From Cryptosporangium phraense (GTDB lineage: Bacteria; Actinomycetota; Actinomycetes; Mycobacteriales; Cryptosporangiaceae), in assembly GCF_006912135.1 (NCBI RefSeq), contig NZ_VIRS01000017.1, forward strand, positions 62,001 to 126,000: a DNA stretch of 64,000 nt. The letters are read 5' to 3'. Position 1 is the first letter of the stretch. Each line of letters opens with the position of its first letter. The notes beneath the pieces are model-generated. The model ran no database searches. It had not been told where the DNA came from and worked only from the letters and a program-made list of their open reading frames with translations. Position numbers and translations under genes: made by a program. Shown here one piece after another: positions 1 to 6,453 of this stretch.

Positions 1-788
1 AGGACGTACGGGGTGTTGAAGTCGTTGAACGTCCACAGGAAGAGCACGAGCAGCAGGACCTGGTTGACCGGGCGCAGCATCGGCAGCGTCACCGCCCGCA
101 GCCGGCGCCAGAACCCGGCCCCGTCCATGTAGGCCGCTTCGTACAGGTCCTGCGGCACGCTCTGCAGGCCCGCCATCAGGCACAGGAACGCGAACGGCCA
201 CTGCTTCCACACCATGGTGAGTACCAGCGAGTAGAAGCTGTTGCCGCCGATCAGCCAGAACGGCCGGTCGTTCACCAGGTGCAGCTGGTCGACGAGCACG
301 TGGTTCAGCGCGCCGGTGTCGCGCTGGAGCAGGAAGCTCCAGGTGATCACCGCCGCGTAGACCGGGAGCGCGTAGGGGGTCAGGAACAGCGTCCGGAGGA
401 TCGCCCGGCCGCGGAACGGACGCTGCAGCAGCACGGCGGCCATCAGCCCGATCGCCCAGCAGAGCGCGACGACGAGCGCGGTGTAGGCGACCGTGATCCA
501 GAACGAATGGAGCAGTTCCTTGCCGGTCGCGCTGTTGAAGTCGAGCGAGACCTTGTAGTTGTCCAGGCCGATGAACGGGGCGCCGGACCAGTCGCGGATG
601 TGGAACTGGGTGAGTTCTCGCAGGCTCATCCAGATGCCGGTGAGCATCGGGATGACGTGCACGGCCAGTTCCAGCACGATGGCCGGAATCAGCAGCAGGT
701 ACGGCAAGGTCGGGCGGCGGCGGCGTTTCGGCGGCTTCTCGGCCGGGGCCGGGGGCGCTTCGTCCGGTGCGGAGACGGTCGTTGTCAT
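1..788 (-). CDS. Sugar ABC transporter permease, MalF/UgpA type (3' end cut off)
   Basis: Integral membrane subunit of a carbohydrate ABC importer of the binding-protein-dependent (CUT1-like) class. Starting from ATG at 788, preceded by GAGGA, the minus strand gives a short charged cytoplasmic leader rich in Lys/Arg/Pro, then several hydrophobic segments. Near the left edge is the conserved cytoplasmic loop of this family, seen as YEAAYMDGAG followed by a Trp-Arg-Arg and a LPMLRPV stretch; this is the EAA loop that contacts the ATPase. The protein runs off the window, so its C-terminus is unseen. It follows the lipoprotein binding gene (847-2142) on the same strand, separated by a strong hairpin, and no ATPase is visible here; such systems often borrow a shared MsiK-type ATPase (general knowledge). 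Confidence 0.9.
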   Translation of the reverse strand, partial: MTTTVSAPDEAPPAPAEKPPKRRRRPTLPYLLLIPAIVLELAVHVIPMLTGIWMSLRELTQFHIRDWSGAPFIGLDNYKVSLDFNSATGKELLHSFWITVAYTALVVALCWAIGLMAAVLLQRPFRGRAILRTLFLTPYALPVYAAVITWSFLLQRDTGALNHVLVDQLHLVNDRPFWLIGGNSFYSLVLTMVWKQWPFAFLCLMAGLQSVPQDLYEAAYMDGAGFWRRLRAVTLPMLRPVNQVLLLVLFLWTFNDFNTPYV

Positions 789-809
789 GGGAGTCCTCAC
801 GCGGAGAAA

Positions 810-838
810 CGGCCCGGGACGACAGGCGTCCCGGGCCG
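810..838 (-). promoter_or_regulatory. Intercistronic hairpin between binding-protein and permease genes
   Basis: A perfect 12-bp inverted repeat (arms 810-821 and 827-838) closes a 5-base loop. It sits 8 bases past the stop of the solute-binding protein gene and 22 bases before the permease start. There is no T-run. The position fits a partial terminator or an mRNA-stabilising stem that keeps binding-protein transcript levels above permease levels. Confidence 0.6.
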
Positions 839-846
839 GTTGAGCC

Positions 847-2142
847 TTACTTGACCTGATCCTGGGCGGTCTTCAGCTTGTCCTGGATCTCGTCCACCGA
901 GGGGCTCTTGCCCTTGGCGGCCTCGGCGAAGAGGTCCTTCATCAGCCCGCCGACGAGAGTCTCGAACTGGCTCTCGCTCGCGACCTGCGGCAGCGGGGCC
1001 GCGCTGGTGGCCAGCGTGTCCTGGATGGTCTTCTGCTCCGGCTTGGCGAACGCCGGGTCCTTGCCCACGGTGGTGATCGAGGGCAGCGAACCGTAGGTCT
1101 TGTTGAGGATCGTCTGCTCCTCGTCGCTGGTCATGAACTTCACGAAGTTCAGCGCACCCTCCTGGTTCTTGGAGTGCTTGAAGATCGCGATGTTGATGCC
1201 GGCGACCATGCTGTTGACCTTCTTGCCGTTGGCCGGCGGCGACTGCAGGAACGGCACCGGCGCGACGCCCCAGTCGTCGGGGTTCATCTTGCGGAGCTCG
1301 AGCTGCGAGCCGACCGCCTGCCAGAGCAGCATCCCGGCCTTACCGCTGGCGAAGTCGGCCACCGACTGGTTCTGGGCGTACTCGGCGTTGCCGGGGTTCG
1401 TGATCTTGTCGGTGCCGATGAAGTCGATGTACCGCTTGATCGCGGTGGCGTTCTCCTTCGTCGCGAACGTCGGCTTGCCGCTCGCGTCGAACCACTGGCC
1501 GCCGTACTGCTCCGAGAACGCGAACGCGTGGTGCGAGTTCTCCGAGGTGTGAGCGCCCTCGATGGCCAGCCCCCACTTGCCGTCCTTGGTCAGCTTCTTG
1601 CCGTCGGCGACGAGCTCTTCCCAGGTCGTCGGGGGGTTCTGGATGCCGGCCGCGGCGAACATCTTCTTGTTGTAGTAGAGCGCGTAGGCCAGCGAGTAGA
1701 TCGGCACCGCGGTCGGCGGCTTGCCCTCCGCCCCCGCGGCGGCGAGTGCGGCCGGGACGAAGCGGCTCTTCCCGCCGATCTTGTCCAGCGTCTTGTCGTC
1801 GAACTGGACGAACGCGTCGGTGGCCTGCAGGGACGCCGACCAGGTGTTACCGATGTTGACGACGTCCGGGCCCTGGCCGCTGGTGGCCGCGGCCAGCAGG
1901 CGGTTGAGCAGGTCGGACCACGGAACGACCTCGAGCTTGACCTTGATGCCGGTCTGCTTCTCGAACTTGGCCAGCTCCGGCTTCAGGATCTCGGCGTCTT
2001 TCTCCAGGCTGGTGCTCTGGTTGCTCGCCCAGTACGTCAGGGTCTTGGCGTCATCGCCAGAGCTGCCTGAGTCTCCACAGGCGACCAGGGAGGACGCCAG
2101 CAACGCTCCGACGGCAACGGCGGCTAATCGTCGCTTGAACAC
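847..2142 (-). CDS. Sugar ABC transporter substrate-binding lipoprotein
   Basis: Extracellular solute-binding protein family 1. The N-terminus has a positively charged start, a hydrophobic stretch and a lipobox ending LVAC, so the mature protein should be a lipid-anchored surface receptor. The body shows typical family features, such as TYWASNQS early on, QTGIKVKLEVVPWSD, and GPDVVNIGNTW, which form the ligand cleft of MalE-like proteins. I chose the GTG at 2142 because AAAGGA lies 6 bases upstream; an in-frame GTG at 2157 is possible but would place the ribosome site inside the gene. About 431 residues, normal for the family. It precedes a permease on the same strand and faces a ROK repressor gene, which probably controls it. 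The substrate cannot be read from the sequence. Confidence 0.92.
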   Translation of the reverse strand: MFKRRLAAVAVGALLASSLVACGDSGSSGDDAKTLTYWASNQSTSLEKDAEILKPELAKFEKQTGIKVKLEVVPWSDLLNRLLAAATSGQGPDVVNIGNTWSASLQATDAFVQFDDKTLDKIGGKSRFVPAALAAAGAEGKPPTAVPIYSLAYALYYNKKMFAAAGIQNPPTTWEELVADGKKLTKDGKWGLAIEGAHTSENSHHAFAFSEQYGGQWFDASGKPTFATKENATAIKRYIDFIGTDKITNPGNAEYAQNQSVADFASGKAGMLLWQAVGSQLELRKMNPDDWGVAPVPFLQSPPANGKKVNSMVAGINIAIFKHSKNQEGALNFVKFMTSDEEQTILNKTYGSLPSITTVGKDPAFAKPEQKTIQDTLATSAAPLPQVASESQFETLVGGLMKDLFAEAAKGKSPSVDEIQDKLKTAQDQVK

Positions 2143-2282
2143 GAGCTGTCCTTTCACGGGACGCCGACCGGTTCGGCACCGGGTTCCGAGCGCGGTGAGC
2201 GGAACCTTGGCCGTACGGCCCGGCGGGACAGAAGAGTTTTGGTGAACGGGACTCTAAGGTGCCGTTGGCCACTTTGTTCACG

Positions 2283-2307
2283 ACTTAATTCAAGGCGTTA
2301 TTAAAGT
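2283..2307. promoter_or_regulatory. AT-rich imperfect palindrome, candidate ROK operator
   Basis: Acttaatt at 2283-2290 and attaaagt at 2300-2307 form an imperfect inverted repeat in a strikingly AT-rich patch of an otherwise GC-rich window. It lies in the divergent region between the binding-protein gene and the ROK regulator gene. ROK repressors generally bind AT-rich inverted repeats of this kind; assignment to this regulator is inference. Confidence 0.4.
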
Positions 2308-2317
2308 GTTGCCGGGT

Positions 2318-2329
2318 GGAAGCGCTTCC
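2318..2329. promoter_or_regulatory. Perfect 12-bp palindrome GGAAGCGCTTCC, LacI-type operator
   Basis: GGAAGCGCTTCC is a perfect palindrome with a central CG, the classical form of a LacI/GalR-family operator. It lies 46 bases before the chosen ROK start and 11 bases from the AT-rich repeat. It does not match the TGTGANCGNTCACA sites of the LacI regulon further right, so a different LacI-family protein encoded outside the window probably binds here. Confidence 0.5.
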
Positions 2330-2374
2330 CTCGTAGAGTGGCGCCGTACGGGGCCGAGAACCGGGGTGGGACAG

Positions 2375-3535
2375 GTGGAACCAAGACGAGCGACCAACCG
2401 GGCGCTGCGCACGCAGAACCGGTCGGCGTTGCTCTCCGCGCTGTTCCTCGACGGCCCGCTGAGCAGGCAGGACCTGGCCGCGCGGTCGCGGCTGAGCCAG
2501 GCCGCGGTCAGCAACGTCGTGGCCGACCTGATCGAGGACGGGCTGGTCAGCGAGGCCGGCGCGGTCGAGTCGGACGGCGGCCGTCCGCGGATCCTGCTGC
2601 AGGTCGCGCCCCGGTACGCGACGGTCGCCGGGGTGGACGTCGGGGAGACCCGGGTGCGGGTCGAGCTCTTCGACCTGGCCATGACCCCGCTGGCCAAGGC
2701 CGACTACCCGCTCGACACGCTCGAGCCGGCGGAGGTCGTCCGGCACATCCTCACCGGCCTGTCCGCGGTCGACGCGGGGCCCGACGTGCTGGGCGTCGGC
2801 ATCGGGGTCTCCGGGCTGGTCGAGCGGGACCCGGAGGCGGTCGTGCATGCCCAGGTGCTGGGCTGGGACGGCGTCCCGCTGGAGCGGATGCTGCGCTCCG
2901 GCACCGACCTGCCGCTGCACTTCGACAACGGCGCGAAGACCTGGGCCCAGGCCGAGCACTGGTTCGGTGCCGGGCGCGGGGCCCGGCACGCGGCGTTCGC
3001 GCTGGTCGGCTCCGGCGTCGGGGCGGCGATCGTGGCCGACGGGCAGGCCTACCGCGGGTCGTCGAGCAGCGCCGGCGAGTGGGGGCACACGACGCTCGTC
3101 TACAACGGGCGGCTCTGCCGGTGCGGGGCCCGCGGGTGCCTGGAGGCCTACATCGGGGCCGAGGCGGTGATCGCCAGGGCCCGCGAGGCCGGCGTCCCGG
3201 TGGAGGGCCCGGACGAGGAGTCGCAGGTCGCGTCCGTGCTGGCCGACCCGGCCGCCGGGCCCGTGCTGGCCGAGACCGCGGCCTACCTCGGCGCCGGGGT
3301 CGCGAACCTGATCAACCTGTTCAACCCCGAACGGGTCGTGATCGGGGGCTGGGCGGGCATCGCGCTCGGTGGCCTGCTGCCGGAGATCCGGAAGGCCGCG
3401 GCGGCCCAGGCGATGCGACGGCCGTTCGCCCAGACGTCGATCGAGCTGTGCCGGTTGGGCACCGACGCGGTGGCGCTCGGCGCGGCCACGCTGCCGGTCG
3501 CTCGTCTGCTGGAGGCCGGGGGGATCCGTGAGTGA
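2375..3535 (+). CDS. ROK-family transcriptional repressor
   Basis: Predicted sugar-responsive repressor of the ROK family (NagC/XylR type). The N-terminal ~65 residues form a winged helix-turn-helix (SRQDLAARSRLSQAAVSNVV). The rest is the ROK sugar-kinase fold: a GVDVG phosphate-binding-like segment, then a His in GEWGHT followed by the CRCGARGC zinc motif, which is the family hallmark. GTG at 2375 is chosen because it begins directly before the RRATNRALR helix and follows a purine-rich GGGGTGGGACAG. The gene overlaps the next gene by 8 bases, so the hydrolase is translationally coupled. It faces the sugar-binding/permease genes and two palindromes, so it probably controls that importer and itself. 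The effector sugar is unknown. Confidence 0.9.
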   Translation: MEPRRATNRALRTQNRSALLSALFLDGPLSRQDLAARSRLSQAAVSNVVADLIEDGLVSEAGAVESDGGRPRILLQVAPRYATVAGVDVGETRVRVELFDLAMTPLAKADYPLDTLEPAEVVRHILTGLSAVDAGPDVLGVGIGVSGLVERDPEAVVHAQVLGWDGVPLERMLRSGTDLPLHFDNGAKTWAQAEHWFGAGRGARHAAFALVGSGVGAAIVADGQAYRGSSSSAGEWGHTTLVYNGRLCRCGARGCLEAYIGAEAVIARAREAGVPVEGPDEESQVASVLADPAAGPVLAETAAYLGAGVANLINLFNPERVVIGGWAGIALGGLLPEIRKAAAAQAMRRPFAQTSIELCRLGTDAVALGAATLPVARLLEAGGIRE

Positions 3536-4211
3536 GATTCTGCCGGTCGCCGCGGCCCAGCCGCGTCTGGTCTCCTTCGACGTCGACGCGAACGTCCGTG
3601 CGCACGCCGACGTCGTGCGGACGGCCGGGGCGCGGGTCGTCGTGTTCCCGGAGATGTCGCTGACCGGGTACGAGTTCGAGGCGCCACCGCTCGACCCCGA
3701 CGATTCCCGGCTCGCGCCGCTGGTCGCCGCCTGCGCCGGGGCCGGGGCGATCGCGCTGGCCGGTGCGCCGGTCGGCGGGCACATCGCAATGCTGGCGGTC
3801 GACGGCAGCGGGGCGCGGGTGGCCTACCGGAAGCAGTACCTGGGCGACGCCGAGCCGTACACGCCCGGCCCCGCACCGGCCGTGCTCACCGTCGACGGCT
3901 GGCGGCTGGGGCTGGCGATCTGCAAGGACACCGGGGTGGCGGCGCACGCGGCGGACACGGTCGCGCTGGGCGTCGACGCGTACGTGGCCGGGGTGCTGGA
4001 GGACTCCGCCGACGTGCCGGCCGGGCGAGCCGAGCGGATCGCGTCCGAGCACCGGGTGTGGGTGGTGATCGCGAGTTACGCCGGATCCACCGGCGGCGGG
4101 TACGAGTACGCCGCCGGTGGATCGGGGGTGTGGGCGCCGGGTGGTGGGGTGGTGGCGCGGGCCGGCGCCAGGCCCGGCGACTTCGTCCGAGCCACGCTGA
4201 CCCGTCGCTGA
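3528..4211 (+). CDS. Carbon-nitrogen hydrolase (nitrilase superfamily)
   Basis: A 227-residue single-domain amidohydrolase of the nitrilase superfamily, acting on a C-N bond of an unknown small amide. The family's catalytic triad is visible: Glu42 in FPEMSLTGYE, Lys102 in YRKQYLG and Cys132 in LAICKD. The GTG at 3528 overlaps the end of the ROK gene (GTG AGT GAG), indicating coupled translation. The length is short for nitrilases but normal for the compact bacterial branch. Coupling to a sugar repressor suggests the substrate may be an amidated or N-linked sugar derivative, but that is only inference. It ends 13 bases from the convergent yidC-like gene. Confidence 0.87.
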   Translation: MSEILPVAAAQPRLVSFDVDANVRAHADVVRTAGARVVVFPEMSLTGYEFEAPPLDPDDSRLAPLVAACAGAGAIALAGAPVGGHIAMLAVDGSGARVAYRKQYLGDAEPYTPGPAPAVLTVDGWRLGLAICKDTGVAAHAADTVALGVDAYVAGVLEDSADVPAGRAERIASEHRVWVVIASYAGSTGGGYEYAAGGSGVWAPGGGVVARAGARPGDFVRATLTRR

Positions 4212-4224
4212 AAGATGACTGGTG

Positions 4225-4917
4225 CTATGACCCCAGCGATCTTTCCGCGAGCCCGCGATCGCGCAGGAACGCGTTCTCGGCCGTCGTCCAGAGTGTGCTG
4301 GTGAGGAGGTAGAGCGCGGCCGCGAGCGGGACGGTCGCGGCGAACGCGACCGAGACGTAGGGCGTCAGGCTCAGGAGTACCGGCTGGCCGAGGCGGCGCA
4401 GCCGCCGGGCCGCGAGGGTGGCGGCCGCGGTGAACAGCGCCAGGACGACGACGAAGACCAGACCGTGGACGCCGAGCAGCGGGCCGTCGAGCCAGTGGTC
4501 GCCGAGCGGGACGCCGGCCAGGTGGGCGGTGAGCAACTCGTTCGGGCGGTCGCCGATGTCGGGGGTCCGGAAGAGCGAGTAGAGCGTCAGGAAGAACGGC
4601 GCCTGGACGAGGAGTGGCAGGAACGTGTGGGCGGCTCCGACGCCCTCGGCGCGGTAGAGCGCGGAGACCTCGGTGGCCGCGGTGAGCGGGTCGTTCGGGT
4701 GCTTCGCGCGGAGTTTCTCGACGCGGGGTGCGAGCGCTTGCCGGCGTCGCTCGAGGGAGATCTGGCGGAACGTGAGCGGGACCAGGATCAGGCGCACCAG
4801 GGCGGTCGCGAGCACGATCGCGGCGGCGGTGGCGGTGGCGCCGACCACTGGCGTCAGCAGGGTGGTGGCGGTTTCGACGACGTCGTACGCGAGGGAAATG
4901 GGCAGGCCGAACGACAT
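4225..4917 (-). CDS. YidC/Oxa1-family membrane protein insertase (short paralogue)
   Basis: Membrane insertase of the YidC/Oxa1/Alb3 family. The 230-residue product has the core helices: an N-terminal amphipathic segment, a helix with VRLILVPLTFRQ, the charged cytoplasmic hairpin QISLERRRQALAPRVEKLRAKH, and PLLVQAPFFLTLYSLF in the next helix. The Arg in VRLILVPL matches the hydrophilic-groove arginine of the family. Much shorter than the usual housekeeping actinobacterial YidC and not next to rpmH/rnpA, so it looks like a secondary paralogue. The start ATG 4917 is preceded by GGAGGGTCCCCC on the minus strand. It lies downstream of the DUF6412-like gene, a pairing I associate with such paralogues. 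Confidence 0.88.
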   Translation of the reverse strand: MSFGLPISLAYDVVETATTLLTPVVGATATAAAIVLATALVRLILVPLTFRQISLERRRQALAPRVEKLRAKHPNDPLTAATEVSALYRAEGVGAAHTFLPLLVQAPFFLTLYSLFRTPDIGDRPNELLTAHLAGVPLGDHWLDGPLLGVHGLVFVVVLALFTAAATLAARRLRRLGQPVLLSLTPYVSVAFAATVPLAAALYLLTSTLWTTAENAFLRDRGLAERSLGS

Positions 4918-4956
4918 GGGGGACCCTCCGGGGCCTTCGAACGAACGAGGGCAGAG

Positions 4957-5029
4957 GGCCGCGTAACCCGCCGCGGACGCGCGGAAGCGCGCCGCCGCAA
5001 ACGGCGGGACAGAGCGGAGTTACGCGGCC
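4957..5029 (-). promoter_or_regulatory. Nested inverted repeats, possible structured RNA before yidC paralogue
   Basis: A perfect 11-bp outer inverted repeat (4957-4967 with 5019-5029) encloses a 6-bp repeat (CCGCCG at 4968-4973 or 4992-4997 with CGGCGG at 5002-5007) and a GCGCG..CGCGC segment. The outer arm overlaps the stop codon of the upstream small gene. On the minus strand the fold would precede the yidC paralogue by about 40 bases. Could be an attenuator or processing signal; only the repeats are directly seen. Confidence 0.45.
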
Positions 5030-5298
5030 GGGGTGGCCGAAGGGGCTCGGGGGCGGGGGCGGCCCTGGGCGTCGGGGTCGCGCAGGCGCGGGGTACCGGC
5101 GGACGCGGTCCGGCGGGCGGTGGCGGCGAGGCCGGCCCAGGCCGGTGCCGGAAGCCGAAGACGAACCGAGCGGAGCGCGAGCACCCCGACCACGGCCACC
5201 GCAACGAGCGCGAGCGCGGCTCCACCGGCGCTCGGCTCCACCAGCAGGAGCAGCCCGGCGGCGCACGCCAACACAGCGAACAGCCGCGAAGCGATCAC
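5020..5298 (-). CDS. Small membrane protein, DUF6412-like
   Basis: A 92-residue protein with two hydrophobic segments at the N-terminus (FAVLACAAGLLLLV and ALALVAVAVVGVLAL) and a basic, Pro/Arg-rich cytoplasmic tail. GTG start at 5298 with GGTGGGAAC before it. The size and layout, and its position directly upstream of a YidC paralogue, match the small DUF6412-type proteins found next to secondary yidC genes in actinobacteria. No function is established from the sequence; it could assist the insertase or be one of its clients. Confidence 0.65.
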   Translation of the reverse strand: MIASRLFAVLACAAGLLLLVEPSAGGAALALVAVAVVGVLALRSVRLRLPAPAWAGLAATARRTASAGTPRLRDPDAQGRPRPRAPSATPAA

Positions 5299-5358
5299 GT
5301 TCCCACCGTAGCCCGCGCCTGCTACTTTAAAACCAAACGGTTATGAAAGGTGGTCGTG

Positions 5359-5955
5359 GTGGGTGTCGTGATCGTGGACCTGACCGTCTCCCTGGACGGG
5401 TTCATCGCCGGGCCGGGCGACGGCCCGTCGGCGCCGCTCGGCCGGGGCGGTGAGCCGCTGTTCGCCTGGATGATGACGGGGCCGCGCGACCCGATCGACC
5501 CCCGGCTGTCGGTGGTCGAACCCAGCCGCCCGATCCTCGACGAGTGGCGCAGCGGGGCCGGCGCGATCGTCAGCGGACGCCGGACGTTCGACATCGCGAA
5601 CGGCTGGGCCGGCGGGCACCCGATCGACGCGCCGATCTTCGTGCTCACCCACCAGGCCCCGACGAGCGGCGAGTGGTCACCGCGGGTCCGGTTCGTCACC
5701 GAGGGGTTCGACCGCGCGCTGGCCCTGGCCCGCGAGGCCGCCGGCGACGGCGCGATCTCGCTGAACGGCGCCGACGTCGCCCAGCAGGCCCTCCGCGCCG
5801 GCGTCCTGGACGAGATCCAGGTGAGCGTGGTCCCACTGCTGCTGGGCGGCGGAGTACGGCTGTTCGACGGCATCGGCCCGGTCGCCCTCGAACAGACCCG
5901 GGTCATCCCGTCCGACGGCGTCACCCATCTGCGCTACCGGGTGGTGAAGGAATAG
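5359..5955 (+). CDS. Dihydrofolate reductase-fold (RibD C-terminal) protein
   Basis: A single-domain NADPH-dependent reductase-like protein of the RibD C-terminal/DHFR-like fold, about 198 residues. Seen: N-terminal strand followed by TVSLDGFIAGPG, the family's usual opening; SGRRTFDIANGW, the dinucleotide-binding turn; and LNGADVAQQAL plus LGGGVRLFDG near the C-terminus. These stand-alone versions are not riboflavin genes as a rule; their substrates are mostly unknown. GTG at 5359 is preferred because AAAGG ends 8 bases upstream; GTG codons at 5350 and 5356 are also in frame. The neighbours are unrelated enzymes, so context adds little. Confidence 0.82.
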   Translation: MGVVIVDLTVSLDGFIAGPGDGPSAPLGRGGEPLFAWMMTGPRDPIDPRLSVVEPSRPILDEWRSGAGAIVSGRRTFDIANGWAGGHPIDAPIFVLTHQAPTSGEWSPRVRFVTEGFDRALALAREAAGDGAISLNGADVAQQALRAGVLDEIQVSVVPLLLGGGVRLFDGIGPVALEQTRVIPSDGVTHLRYRVVKE

Positions 5956-5984
5956 CCCGCCGCGCGCCCGGGGTTGCCGCCGGT

Positions 5985-6419
5985 ATGACCTCTGACACAG
6001 GGTTCGACCTGCACGCGCTCCTCGCCGAGGCCAAGATCGGCGTCCTGGCCACGATCAAGTCCGACGGCCGCCCGCAGCTCTCGCCGGTCACGCCGTACTA
6101 CGACCGCGACGCCGGGATCCTCTACGTCTCGATGACCGAGGGGCGCGCGAAGACCGCGAACCTCCGCCGCGACCCCCGGGCCGCGTTCGAGGTCACCAGC
6201 CCCGACGGCTGGGCCTGGGCCACGGCCGAGGGCGCGGTGACGCTGACCGGGCCGGGGGCCGACCCGAACGGTCCCGAGGTCGAGGCGCTGGTCGGGTACT
6301 ACCGGGCCGCGGCCGGCGAGCACCCGGACTGGGAGGAGTACCGCTCGGTGATGGTGTCCGACCGGCGGGTCCTGATGGCGATGAAGGTCGAGAAGGTCTA
6401 CGGCGCGAAGATCCGCTAA
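5985..6419 (+). CDS. PPOX-class, probably F420-dependent, oxidoreductase
   Basis: A 144-residue split-barrel flavin/deazaflavin oxidoreductase of the pyridoxamine-phosphate-oxidase-like superfamily. The N-terminus shows GVLATIKSDGRPQLSPVTPYYD, interrupted here for brevity, which begins the barrel; ILYVSMTEGRAKTANLRRDP is the phosphate-contacting strand and helix. The size and the KTANLRRDPRAAF segment fit the F420-binding branch common in actinobacteria (family knowledge); the exact cofactor is inferred. It begins 29 bases after the DHFR-like gene with an ATG at 5985, and only weak ribosome-site bases precede it. Substrate unknown. Confidence 0.8.
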   Translation: MTSDTGFDLHALLAEAKIGVLATIKSDGRPQLSPVTPYYDRDAGILYVSMTEGRAKTANLRRDPRAAFEVTSPDGWAWATAEGAVTLTGPGADPNGPEVEALVGYYRAAAGEHPDWEEYRSVMVSDRRVLMAMKVEKVYGAKIR

Positions 6420-6453
6420 GACCGATTTGCCGGTTTCGCTGTACGGTGGTTCT

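Noticed and set aside
279-854. Rightward open frame over the permease and binding-protein genes
   Set aside because: Pure shadow: composition is Arg/Gly/Asp-rich, no domain, and the minus strand holds a clear permease with a proper start and ribosome site.
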